Of a stretch of 64,000 nucleotides of DNA, positions 45,052-55,242 are shown piece after piece. A program made the translations under genes and the position numbers. The stretch covers positions 1 through 64,000 of the forward strand of contig NZ_RPHB01000013.1 in NCBI RefSeq assembly GCF_019343195.1, read 5' to 3'. The first letter of the stretch is position 1, and the number at the start of each line of letters is the position of its first letter. The notes below the pieces were generated by a model. The model was not told where the DNA came from. It did no database searches and saw only the letters and a list, made by a program, of their open reading frames with translations. Source of the stretch: Arthrospiribacter ruber (lineage in GTDB: Bacteria; Bacteroidota; Bacteroidia; Cytophagales; Cyclobacteriaceae).

Positions 45052-46983
45052 TTATTCGGCGTAGTTGATGTATCCGCTCTTGTTTGTCTTGATTTTATAA
45101 ACATTGCTGAAGCTGACTATATAAAGTGTCTGCATGTCCTCACCACCAAAGCTTAAGCTGATCGGAAATGTGGGCAGATTGACCATACCTATATATTGCC
45201 CAGCTGAATTGAATATTTGTACTCCGTAATAAGTGGCTACGTATAGGTTACCTTCTGTATCTATGGCCATCCCATCTGCTCCTGAAGACCTGCCTTTTCT
45301 TTCCAAAACATCTCCTACCAATAAAACTTTTGCAAATTGGCGGCCATTTTGAATGGAACCGTCCTCGTTGACATCATAAGCCCAGATGTAATTGTCTTTT
45401 TCACTCTGAACAGGATACCAGGATTCTTTGTCGTAGGTATTATTGATATAAAGGGTTTTTCCATCAACAGAGAGCAATATGCCGTTGGGCATGGCAAATT
45501 CATTGGGTTCGGTAACACGGGAAATATCTCCCACAGGGCTCACGTAATATACAGCTCGGCCAGGTTGGAATTTCTCTTCCTCCATAGTGAATTGGGGGTC
45601 GGTAAAATAAAAGCCTCCCTTACTGTCAGTGACAATGTCATTTGGTCCATCAATAGGCTTTCCATCATAGGAATCTGCCAAGACCTTGACCACCTGACCG
45701 GAAGTTGTCATTTCCACCACACGATGTCCCATCATATCACAAACAATCAGATTGCCGTTTTTATAGGGGTAAAGTCCATTTGCTTGCATTTTCCCCTCTG
45801 TAATATTTCTGTAGTTACCATCTTTATCCATTTCTACGATAGAACTTTTTTCTGGGTCAGCATTGAAATCCTCATCAAAAAACATGTTTGAAAAGTAAAG
45901 TTTACCATTCATCCATTTTGGCCCTTCCGTGAAAAACAATTCCGGCTGGGTGGATTTACCGTCAATAACCAAAGTTGGTTCTGACCCTTCCGGAATAATA
46001 GATTCAAACAATTCTTTTTGTTCCTTTGCCCTTGCCAGGTAATCCGCCCTTGACGGCCAAAAAATATCCAAACCATCAAAACCCTTTTCTCCAACTGAAA
46101 CTCCGTGAACAAAATTGCCGGGAATCCGGACAAGATCGTTTTCCTCCATGAAGTGCTCTTCGTCCAAAAGCAATTCATTAGCTGAACCGCGCAGGGTAAT
46201 TTGAATTTGCTCTTCGGGATGAATATGGTTTTCAAATGATGAATCCGGATCAAGGTAGAAAAAGCTTAACAGGATATTTTTTCCTGAAATCAATCTGGAA
46301 AATGCTCCAGAAGCCAGCTTGGTCAATTGGATGGAATAAATATCGTAAACTTTGTTTGATTCTATATTCGGTAAAGCTCGGGAAGTTAAAGTGTTGCTGA
46401 AATCGACATTGGTATCCATTCCGGCCTTTTCAAGATAGTCTAGCCTATGAGGGCTGTAAACTTCCATTAATTTTGCACCTTTGTTTCCTGCCTGAACTGC
46501 CTGTTTACTGTCTTTCTCAAGGTAAATAAAGTCAAGCTTAGGCGTGCCTCCATGAATACCTGTAGGGGCCTCCCTGTCCAATGCCTCCATGGATAGGGTA
46601 TTCCCATCAGCAGTAAAATCCACACCTCCTTCGAGAACAAAAACAAACTTGTCTGATAAAACAGCTTCTCCGGGAATTTCAGCCTGTGGCGCCAGGTTTA
46701 AGATAGCGACCATTGCACCAGTGCCCCAAAAGAACTTGGCCTGAACTCCAGGGTATAATTCGTGATTTTCAAAACTGTTTAGATTAACAACTTGTCCGGC
46801 ATCAAGGCTGGCATAAATGTCGGTATTCAGGTCCTGATCAAGAATTCTTTTTTCCAGTCCATATTTCTCAATCAGGGTTTCATTTTTTTTTACCCAATTT
46901 TCCGAAGGGGGATTGCATTGGCAAAAACAAAAAAATGTACCGGCAATGAAAGTTAAATAGACTGACTTTAGGGATGGCTTCAT
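45052..46983 (-). CDS. Fusion of two cupins and an SMP-30/gluconolactonase propeller
   Basis: 643 residues from ATG 46983 (another ATG at 46989). A signal or lipoprotein segment (FIAGTFFCFCQCN) is followed by two cupin domains (about 60-190 and 210-325; the second keeps HIHPEEQIQITLRGSANELL and NFVHGVSVGEKG). The C-terminal half is an SMP-30/LRE six-blade propeller: YFSNMFFDEDFNADPEKSSI, LIVCDMMGHRVVEMTTSGQV, GPNDIVTDSKGGFYFTDPQF, GADGMAIDTEGNLYVATYYG, which carries the Glu/Asn/Asp metal ligands. Such propellers hydrolyse sugar lactones. Fusion to cupins suggests one enzyme handling a lactone made by the PQQ dehydrogenase upstream. Confidence 0.87.
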   Translation of the reverse strand: MKPSLKSVYLTFIAGTFFCFCQCNPPSENWVKKNETLIEKYGLEKRILDQDLNTDIYASLDAGQVVNLNSFENHELYPGVQAKFFWGTGAMVAILNLAPQAEIPGEAVLSDKFVFVLEGGVDFTADGNTLSMEALDREAPTGIHGGTPKLDFIYLEKDSKQAVQAGNKGAKLMEVYSPHRLDYLEKAGMDTNVDFSNTLTSRALPNIESNKVYDIYSIQLTKLASGAFSRLISGKNILLSFFYLDPDSSFENHIHPEEQIQITLRGSANELLLDEEHFMEENDLVRIPGNFVHGVSVGEKGFDGLDIFWPSRADYLARAKEQKELFESIIPEGSEPTLVIDGKSTQPELFFTEGPKWMNGKLYFSNMFFDEDFNADPEKSSIVEMDKDGNYRNITEGKMQANGLYPYKNGNLIVCDMMGHRVVEMTTSGQVVKVLADSYDGKPIDGPNDIVTDSKGGFYFTDPQFTMEEEKFQPGRAVYYVSPVGDISRVTEPNEFAMPNGILLSVDGKTLYINNTYDKESWYPVQSEKDNYIWAYDVNEDGSIQNGRQFAKVLLVGDVLERKGRSSGADGMAIDTEGNLYVATYYGVQIFNSAGQYIGMVNLPTFPISLSFGGEDMQTLYIVSFSNVYKIKTNKSGYINYAE

Positions 46984-47091
46984 AATCATGAGGTTAGTAT
47001 TATACTTTAAGTTAATTGACAGGGAAATTGCCTGATTTAAATTAAACCCTGCAACTTTGACTCCCTTGAATTTGCTCGGTTTTTTCAGTTA

Positions 47092-49240
<2,149 letters not shown>

Positions 49241-49324
49241 AGTGTATTCAATTTTAAATAAGTAATATGTTTTTTTTCGATCGTATGCTTTTAATAATTT
49301 TCAGAATAACAGATCACACCTGAT

Positions 49325-50158
49325 TTAATTGCGCATTATTGCGACGGTATTAATCAACTCTCCGATTTCAGGGATTTTGATTTTAACCTGATCATCAACT
49401 TGTAAGCTGAAAGTGTCATCTGGGACCAAACAGGTTCCTGTCATTAAATAAACTCCATTTGGGAAATGCATTTCTCTATACAGAAACTCTATTAATTCAG
49501 TATGCTTTCTTTTCATTTGATTGATCGAAATCTGCCCCTGAAAAACTTCTTTACCCTTTCGAATGATCTTCATTGTGATGCTTGTATCAGGGTCAATGGG
49601 GGATTTCGGTACATATAGACATGGACCTATTGCAGCGGCTCTTTCATAACACTTTGCCTGTGGGAGATAAAGGGGGTTTTCTCCTTCAATGTCTCTACTG
49701 CTCATGTCGTTTCCGATGGTATAACCGACGATTTTACCTGAAGTACTTGCAAAAAGAGTCAGCTCAGGCTCAGGAACGTTCCACTGGGAGTCTTTTCTTA
49801 TATAAACAGATTCGCTTGGACCGGATGCTCTAAAATAGCTGGATTTAAAAAACAGCTCTGGTCTTTCGGCCTCATAAACATGAGAATAAAAGACTGCCGC
49901 TCCACTTTCTTTGGATTCTTCCATCCTTGCTTCCCGGCTTCTCATATATGTAACCCCTGAGGCCCAAATCTCCTGCGTACCAATTGGAGCTAGAATTTCT
50001 TCCCCGAATTCAATTTCATTAAGCTGTGGAATTTCTGCTTTAATTTGTTGATAGAGGTTATCCCTGTTGACAAAATTGTCCCAGTTTAGGCTGCTTTTGA
50101 AGTAAAACTTCTCGTTGAATTCAATTATTATTCCTTTTGCAGTTTTGTAAAGTTTCAT
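49325..50158 (-). CDS. FAH-family protein, probable 2-keto-3-deoxy-pentonate dehydratase
   Basis: 277 residues of the fumarylacetoacetate-hydrolase fold. Conserved: IWASGVTYMRSREARMEESK, DSQWNVPEPELTLFASTSGK (the Glu metal ligands), YTIGNDMSSRDIEGENPLYL, and LMTGTCLVPDDTFSLQVDDQ. The N-terminal part and the SREARMEES motif fit the dehydratase branch (2-keto-3-deoxy-xylonate/arabonate type) better than true fumarylacetoacetase. Next to an aldehyde dehydrogenase and a lactonase it suggests non-phosphorylating pentose oxidation to 2-ketoglutarate. The substrate is inferred. Confidence 0.82.
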   Translation of the reverse strand: MKLYKTAKGIIIEFNEKFYFKSSLNWDNFVNRDNLYQQIKAEIPQLNEIEFGEEILAPIGTQEIWASGVTYMRSREARMEESKESGAAVFYSHVYEAERPELFFKSSYFRASGPSESVYIRKDSQWNVPEPELTLFASTSGKIVGYTIGNDMSSRDIEGENPLYLPQAKCYERAAAIGPCLYVPKSPIDPDTSITMKIIRKGKEVFQGQISINQMKRKHTELIEFLYREMHFPNGVYLMTGTCLVPDDTFSLQVDDQVKIKIPEIGELINTVAIMRN

Positions 50159-50260
50159 GGATAAATGAACAGGTTAATAGGTTTAGCTTTTGTTTTATTT
50201 TGGAAATCAAATCATAAACTTAATTTTTTTCGGGGATAAAATGGGTGTTTTTTTAAAAAA

Positions 50261-50279
50261 AAGTGTAATATTTACACTT
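50261..50279. promoter_or_regulatory. Palindromic site in the FAH/sigma divergent promoter region
   Basis: AAGTGTAA (50261-50268) and TTACACTT (50272-50279) are perfect inverted arms around TAT. They lie 103 bases upstream of the FAH gene and 122 bases upstream of the sigma gene. The site could be an operator for a small-molecule repressor. No regulator gene lies beside it. Confidence 0.5.
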
Positions 50280-50400
50280 TATGGAATCATTACGGAGTTC
50301 TGGTTTTCTTCTGGAGTTGGGTGATGTTCAGTTTCATTGCAAATCGGTAAAATCAATTAAGCGCAAGTGACTTATTTAATAATTTGCTTTCACTAATCTT

Positions 50401-50922
50401 ATGAATACTCTTGACTCCCAAATAATAACCAATCTGGTTTTCCGGACAAAATCCGGAGACCGTAAAGCATTTTCAAATTTATGTGAATTGTTTTCTCCTA
50501 AATTGATCCATATAGCAAAGCGAATGTCTGTTTCCCAAGAAGATGCTGAAGGTTTGGTCCAGGAAATTTTTATTTTAATCTGGGAAAAGCGGGAAAACCT
50601 CAATCCTGATTTTTCTTTCAATACATACCTGCTTACAATTTTAAAATCCAAACTGTATAAAAAAGTAAAATCAGAAGCTAGAAAGACAGCCAATCAGAAA
50701 TATGCAATCCAACACCTAGGACAGGAAAGCGGAATCGCTGAAAGTGAGGTGATACATGAAGAATTAAATATGTTATCTTCAAAGGCGACCGAGAATTTCC
50801 CCAAACAACAAAAGCAAATTTCCTTATTGAAGGGTTTGGAGAATCTTACAGCGTGTAAAATAGCTTCCAAGTTGGGGCTTTCAAAAGGAACCATGGGAAA
50901 CCATTTTTACCAGGCCGAATAG
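50401..50922 (+). CDS. ECF sigma factor, shortened in region 4
   Basis: 173 residues. Region 2 is clear (AFSNLCELFSPKLIHIAKRM, DAEGLVQEIFILIWEKRENL, FSFNTYLLTILKSKLYKKV). In region 4, KQISLLKGLENLTACKIASK and LGLSKGTMGNHFYQAE are recognisable, but the protein stops where relatives continue for some 20 residues with the recognition helix end and an ALKFLR-like tail. SusC-linked ECF sigma factors of this group are common in the phylum, but no anti-sigma gene follows. It may be non-functional. No clear frameshift partner was found downstream. Confidence 0.75.
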   Translation: MNTLDSQIITNLVFRTKSGDRKAFSNLCELFSPKLIHIAKRMSVSQEDAEGLVQEIFILIWEKRENLNPDFSFNTYLLTILKSKLYKKVKSEARKTANQKYAIQHLGQESGIAESEVIHEELNMLSSKATENFPKQQKQISLLKGLENLTACKIASKLGLSKGTMGNHFYQAE

Positions 50923-51452
50923 AAAATTCAAATGTATCCGCCCGACCAGAAAAGGAGGGCTTTGAGATTTTGAGGATTATAGCTTTAAATGTCTTTATGG
51001 TTTGGCGAAATCCATCCTCTGGTAACCGCCTCCCTTTTCAATGAGAAAAAAATGAAAAAAATCGTGTTTATGGGGGTGGGTCAATTTTACTTTTTCCTTC
51101 AATTCTGTGATCTAAAATACAGAGGCCTTCAAGGTTGATTGCCTGAAAATTTTAGATGTCAAGGAAAGGAGTAAAGTACTTTTTTGGTTTGCAATGTCTA
51201 TCCACAGATCTACACATTCCGGGAATGAGTAGAGTAGGAGTGGGGATGTTTCCGCCACGATTCGTTTCTTCGTGAAAAAATCCCCACTCTCTTTGGCACT
51301 GACCCAAATATAACTTTGATGAGCATCCGATTAGCTTTCTGTAGGAGGTCCTTGAGTGAATACTTGAAATAGATATAAAATCTTTTCAAATCTACCCAAT
51401 AGCATTGTGAATTTGAGATTTAATTAACGGATGCTTGGGTTATAGAATTCAT
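50923..51452. other. Region without a gene, containing a strong hairpin
   Basis: 530 bases between a shortened sigma gene and a permease remnant. No coding frame is supported. It carries the hairpin described at 51238-51289; the rest shows no repeat I recognise. Confidence 0.45.
51238..51289. repeat. Nested hairpin, 10-bp perfect arms
   Basis: GAGTGGGGAT (51238-51247) pairs perfectly with ATCCCCACTC (51280-51289). Inside it, CACGA (51256-51260) pairs with TCGTG (51270-51274). It could be a terminator, a small RNA or the relic of a mobile element end. Confidence 0.6.
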
Positions 51453-51754
51453 TTAATCCCCCTTAAGTACTTTAGCAGGATTCCCATATGCAGCTTTTAT
51501 AGATTGAAAAATAACAGTTAACATTGTAATTATTCCTATCAGTAATGCTGCTTTGATAAAAAGAAAAGGAGTAATTTCTACATGATAAGCGAAATTCTGT
51601 AACCATTTATTTGCGCCAAACCAAATAAAAGGTGTAGCTAACACAAATGAAACCAATAAATCAATACAAAATACTGTTTGGTAAGTTTTAGAAGGATAGA
51701 ACCCGTGTCAGCCCCAAATATTTTTCTAATAGATATTTCTTACAATCCCTTTGA
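51453..51754 (-). pseudogene. C-terminal remnant of an ABC permease, paralogue of the gene at 127
   Basis: It encodes EISIRKIFGADTGSILLKLT, then after a one-base shift MVSFVLATPFIWFGANKWLQ, NFAYHVEITPFLFIKAALLI and the complete tail NPAKVLKGD. DNA from about 51572 to 51753 is nearly identical to 152-335. The rest of the permease is absent, and a small intact-looking gene begins on the other side of the junction. It supplies exactly the end that is missing from the gene at 127-2424. Confidence 0.85.
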
Positions 51755-51760
51755 TAGGTT

Positions 51761-52057
51761 TCAATAGTTCCATTGCCAGACTTCTTTTAAGCAGAGTCTT
51801 CCATCCTTTGTAAAGTATGGACTTGACCTGCATTTACCCGTGCGGATTGCCCCATCTAAATTGATATGCTGATAGACCATATCAATATTTCCTGCTTCGT
51901 CCACCTTTCCTAAAATATGTCCCTTGACTATTTCCCCTCCTTCATATTCTGTGCTGATCATATTGCCCTCCTGGCGATAATGGAAAATAGTAGAAGCAGA
52001 TGATTCTCCGTTTTTGCTGTTTTCAACAGCTTTGAATTTTTTGTTGTTGTAGTTCAT
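51761..52057 (-). CDS. Small conserved protein often annotated as N-acetylglutamate synthase
   Basis: 98 residues: MNYNNKKFKAVENSKNGESS, ASTIFHYRQEGNMISTEYEG, GHILGKVDEAGNIDMVYQHI and a final LKEVWQWNY. It belongs to a family of about 105-110 residues common in Bacteroidota. The N-acetylglutamate synthase label used in databases is not supported by any acetyltransferase fold. Codons after the TGA would continue with NLSKG, close to the DKSKG usual at this point, so the stop may be a recent nonsense change near the end. A decayed second copy lies at 61881-62092. Confidence 0.75.
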   Translation of the reverse strand: MNYNNKKFKAVENSKNGESSASTIFHYRQEGNMISTEYEGGEIVKGHILGKVDEAGNIDMVYQHINLDGAIRTGKCRSSPYFTKDGRLCLKEVWQWNY

Positions 52058-52272
52058 GGTTTTTTGAAGCCCCTTTTTTGATACCTATATTTTCAGATCT
52101 ATGAATTAGATTGCTTGATTGATTGGACTTTACAACTGATTGATTTAGAACTCCTCTACTGCTTTGCCCTGATGAAATCATTCAACCAAAGAAGAAGCTG
52201 TAAAAGAGGAGCTAAAAAATTCAATTTCAAACCTGTTTGTTTAATATTCTTCTGTGCCCTACATTTGCCTCT

Positions 52273-52647
52273 ATGTTGAAAAGCTTGCTCTATATAGCCA
52301 TGGCAGCACTTTTGGTATTGAACGGAATGGTGTATTCCCTCATCCAAGGATCCTATGAGCTAAACAAAGCAACGGTTATTGAGAATTTTTGTATCAACAA
52401 AGCGCAGCCGGACCTGAAATGTGATGGTAAATGCTACCTTGCCCAACAACTGAAAGCAGAGAAGGAAAAGCAGGAGCAGAATAGTCAGCATTCCTTTTCC
52501 CTTGACTTTGGCCAGTTTATAGCTTTCCAAGCTGATTGGGAATTGTCAGGACCTATGGCAGCTTTTGATATTACTTTTTCAGAACAATTTTCTGAACCTG
52601 TTTTCAGCAATTTTATAAGTTCAATTGATATTCCTCCACAGATTTGA
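52273..52647 (+). CDS. Small membrane protein with a Cys motif (copy 1)
   Basis: 124 residues from ATG 52273 (MLKSLLYIAMAALLVLNGMV). One N-terminal helix, then ELNKATVIENFCINKAQPDL and KCDGKCYLAQQLKAEKEKQE with three Cys residues (FC...KCDGKC), and a Phe-rich tail of unknown structure. A protein of the same plan follows at 52856. Such proteins occur in Bacteroidota beside metal-uptake and MbnP-type genes; a periplasmic or surface metal-binding role for the Cys motif is an inference. Confidence 0.7.
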   Translation: MLKSLLYIAMAALLVLNGMVYSLIQGSYELNKATVIENFCINKAQPDLKCDGKCYLAQQLKAEKEKQEQNSQHSFSLDFGQFIAFQADWELSGPMAAFDITFSEQFSEPVFSNFISSIDIPPQI

Positions 52648-52855
52648 GCTTGGGTTGTTTGGTCTGATTGACCTTAATTCTAAGTTTCGGTTCTCTGGTT
52701 TTTATCCTTTTAAAAATCAGGGAGCTTGTTTGGAATTTAGGTTTCCGCAGCACAACCATTTTTCACCTTCATTTGATCCTGGCGATGCCCCGGGATGTCC
52801 CATCATCATAAATTATTTGTAAGCCGCTACTGACTAGTTCAGTTTAGGAAAATCC

Positions 52856-53242
52856 ATGGTACGCAGTCTTTTTGTCATTAGTATGGCTTGGATGATCATA
52901 CTCAACAGTATGGTCTATTCGGTTATTTGTGTCAATTTTCAGCTGAACCGCTCGTTTATTACGGAGATGTTTTGTGAAAATAAGGACATTCCCATGTCCC
53001 AATGTAATGGGCAGTGCTTTCTAAATAAGCAGCTGGACCAAGCAACTCAGGATCAGGAATCCAGCTGGATGGATTTTCGTTCTGATTTTAATTTGTTTAC
53101 ACTTTTTTCCCTAGATCTTGAGCTTCCAAGGCTTTGCCTTGCAGCCGACTTTGATCATGTTGGGTTTTTGAAAAACAGGGCCTATCAAAGCTACCTTAGG
53201 GTCCTGGGCAGGCCACCTGCAACAGCAAGCTTTTTATTATAG
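52856..53242 (+). CDS. Small membrane protein with a Cys motif (copy 2)
   Basis: 128 residues: helix MVRSLFVISMAWMIILNSMV, then QLNRSFITEMFCENKDIPMS and QCNGQCFLNKQLDQATQDQE. The pattern LN...I.E.FC.NK..P...C.G.C.L..QL is shared with copy 1, while the tails differ completely. It sits 90 bases before the first MbnP-type gene, so it is probably in the same transcript and part of the copper-related system. Possibly membrane-anchored with the Cys motif outside. Confidence 0.7.
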   Translation: MVRSLFVISMAWMIILNSMVYSVICVNFQLNRSFITEMFCENKDIPMSQCNGQCFLNKQLDQATQDQESSWMDFRSDFNLFTLFSLDLELPRLCLAADFDHVGFLKNRAYQSYLRVLGRPPATASFLL

Positions 53243-53331
53243 AGTTCCCGCAAACTGTCATTCCGGACACTTTGTGGAACAGGTATGGCCTGTTCAACCA
53301 CATTTTCAGAAATTAAAAAATCAAATTCAAA

Positions 53332-54174
53332 ATGAAAGTTTTCAAAAATATCAGTTCAATGCTATTGCTGTTTGTTGTAGTTCTATTCTCATGTCAGGAA
53401 TCAGAAAACCCGACCATCAATGAAATGGGAGAGATGATTGTCAAATTTGACAATTATGTAGGTAACCAAACCATGATCCTGGATGAATTGGGAAGTACCA
53501 ATTACCGATATACGACTGCCAAAGGTCAAGAATTCAACATCACAAGATTTGGCTATTACATCAGCCATGTAAAGCTTTCCGGACCAAATGGGGAAGTATT
53601 CGTGGATGAGATGAATGCTACAGCAGATGCGAGCCAAATCAAAGGGTACTATCGTGTAGTCCAAGGAGAGCCTGATACTTATAATATCCATTTGAAGGAT
53701 GTTCCTGCCGGACAGTACAATAAAATCACCTTCACCTTAGGTGTAAGAGAAGACGGAATTCAAGAAGGTGCTGTTGGTGGTATTTTAGATAGAGCAGCTG
53801 GTGGATGGTTTTGGAACTGGAATTCCGGATTTATCCACTACCTTTTTGAAGGTCATTCTCCATCATCACCGGTTGTGCAGGGGGATATCACCAACAGAGT
53901 TAGGTTGCATATCGGAGGATGGAAAAATATTCCATCTGAAAACGAAGACCCACAAAGGTTCTTCGACAATAATGTGGAGATATCACTGGATTTTGATGCT
54001 ACAGTCAGGGTAAGTGAAAGCCTACGTCCCTCTCCACACATCCACATGGACCTATTGAAAGTCATTGGCGATGCAGATTTTGAGATGGAAAATAACATCC
54101 ATTCCCCTGCTGCCGGTAAACCTTTTGCCCAAAGACTTGCAGGGGCATTTATTGTGGATCACACCCATCAGTAA
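53332..54174 (+). CDS. MbnP-family copper-binding lipoprotein (first of two)
   Basis: 280 residues; lipoprotein signal (LFVVVLFSCQES, Cys about 22). The body matches the MbnP domain: MIVKFDNYVGNQTMILDELG, FNITRFGYYISHVKLSGPNG, YYRVVQGEPDTYNIHLKDVP, TLGVREDGIQEGAVGG, and WFWNWNSGFIHYLFEGHS. The C-terminus is His-rich (PHIHMDLLKVIGDADFEMEN, VDHTHQ). Known MbnP proteins bind copper after a partner di-heme enzyme turns a Trp into kynurenine. That partner (54178) starts 3 bases downstream. Several Trp residues are candidates for the modification. Confidence 0.85.
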   Translation: MKVFKNISSMLLLFVVVLFSCQESENPTINEMGEMIVKFDNYVGNQTMILDELGSTNYRYTTAKGQEFNITRFGYYISHVKLSGPNGEVFVDEMNATADASQIKGYYRVVQGEPDTYNIHLKDVPAGQYNKITFTLGVREDGIQEGAVGGILDRAAGGWFWNWNSGFIHYLFEGHSPSSPVVQGDITNRVRLHIGGWKNIPSENEDPQRFFDNNVEISLDFDATVRVSESLRPSPHIHMDLLKVIGDADFEMENNIHSPAAGKPFAQRLAGAFIVDHTHQ

Positions 54175-54177
54175 TTT

Positions 54178-55242
54178 ATGATTAGCTTTTACAAAACAAG
54201 AGTCAGGCTTTTTGGGCCTGTACTCTTGTTAATTATGATAGTGATAAATGGATGTGAACCAGTTGCTGAGCATCCTAAAGTTGACGTGTACAAGTTTGAG
54301 AAACCAGCACATTTCCCTGAACCGACTTACACCTTCAGAAATAATCAGGTCAATGAAAAAGGGTTTAAACTTGGAAGAAGGTTGTTTAATGATCCTTCTC
54401 TTTCCCGGGATGGTTCCATATCCTGTTCCTCCTGTCATGTTCAGAGCCATGCATTTGCGGATATCATGCTGCATCCATTCAGCTTCGGTGTGGAGGATAG
54501 AGAAGGAAAAAGAAATGCACCTCCTTTATTCAATCTGGCATTCCAAAAGGAGTTCTTCTGGGATGGTGGAGTGACCCATCTGGACTTTGCACCCATTTTG
54601 GCCTTTGAATCAGAAATCGAAATGGATCTCAGCTTTGAAGAAGTAGTGGCGAGGATTAGCAGAAGTGCGGATTATCCGGCTTTGTTCAAGGATGCCTTTG
54701 GCATTGAGGAAGTAACTGGGCCCTATGTGTTGCATGCCCTGAGTCAGTTTATGCTAATGATGCTGTCTGCTGACTCCAAGTATGACAGGTATGTGCAAGG
54801 TGATCAGCAGGCCCTTAACTCCTTGGAGTTAAAAGGCCTCGAGCTCTTTCGACAACACTGTGAAAGCTGTCATCAAGAGCCCTTGTTTACAGACCTGAGT
54901 TACAGAAACAATGGCGTGCAACGCAATATTACAGATCTGGGAAGGGAAACCGTCACAGAAGTACCACAGGACCGGGCCAAGTTCAAGGTGCCTTCCCTTC
55001 GAAACATTGAAGTGACGAGCCCCTATATGCACAATGCAAGGTTTGAGACCCTAAAGCAGGTCTTGGACCATTATACTGAAGGAGTGGCAGAACAGGTCAG
55101 TATTGACCCGAAGGTGTTTGCTTCAGGAAAACCTGTCATTTCATTGAATGCTGAGGAAAAGGAACAGATCATCGCTTTTCTGAAAACCTTGACCGATCCC
55201 GGATTTCTTACTAACCCTATTTTCTTCAATTCCAATGACTAG
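54178..55242 (+). CDS. MbnH/MauG-like di-heme enzyme, lipoprotein (first of two)
   Basis: 354 residues; lipoprotein signal (IMIVINGCEP). Cytochrome c peroxidase/MauG fold with two heme motifs: CSSCH at Cys83, Cys86, His87 and CESCH at Cys228, Cys231, His232. Typical segments are GRRLFNDPSLSRDGSISCSS, APPLFNLAFQKEFFWDGGVT, FKVPSLRNIEVTSPYMHNAR and LKQVLDHYTEG. In MbnP/MbnH pairs this enzyme oxidises a Trp of MbnP, through a high-valent bis-heme state, to kynurenine. It starts 3 bases after MbnP and overlaps the next gene by 8 bases, so a tight operon is certain. Confidence 0.88.
   Translation: MISFYKTRVRLFGPVLLLIMIVINGCEPVAEHPKVDVYKFEKPAHFPEPTYTFRNNQVNEKGFKLGRRLFNDPSLSRDGSISCSSCHVQSHAFADIMLHPFSFGVEDREGKRNAPPLFNLAFQKEFFWDGGVTHLDFAPILAFESEIEMDLSFEEVVARISRSADYPALFKDAFGIEEVTGPYVLHALSQFMLMMLSADSKYDRYVQGDQQALNSLELKGLELFRQHCESCHQEPLFTDLSYRNNGVQRNITDLGRETVTEVPQDRAKFKVPSLRNIEVTSPYMHNARFETLKQVLDHYTEGVAEQVSIDPKVFASGKPVISLNAEEKEQIIAFLKTLTDPGFLTNPIFFNSND

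Noticed and set aside
45337-45891. 184-codon plus-strand frame inside the cupin/SMP-30 gene
   Set aside because: Antisense shadow of a well-conserved propeller.
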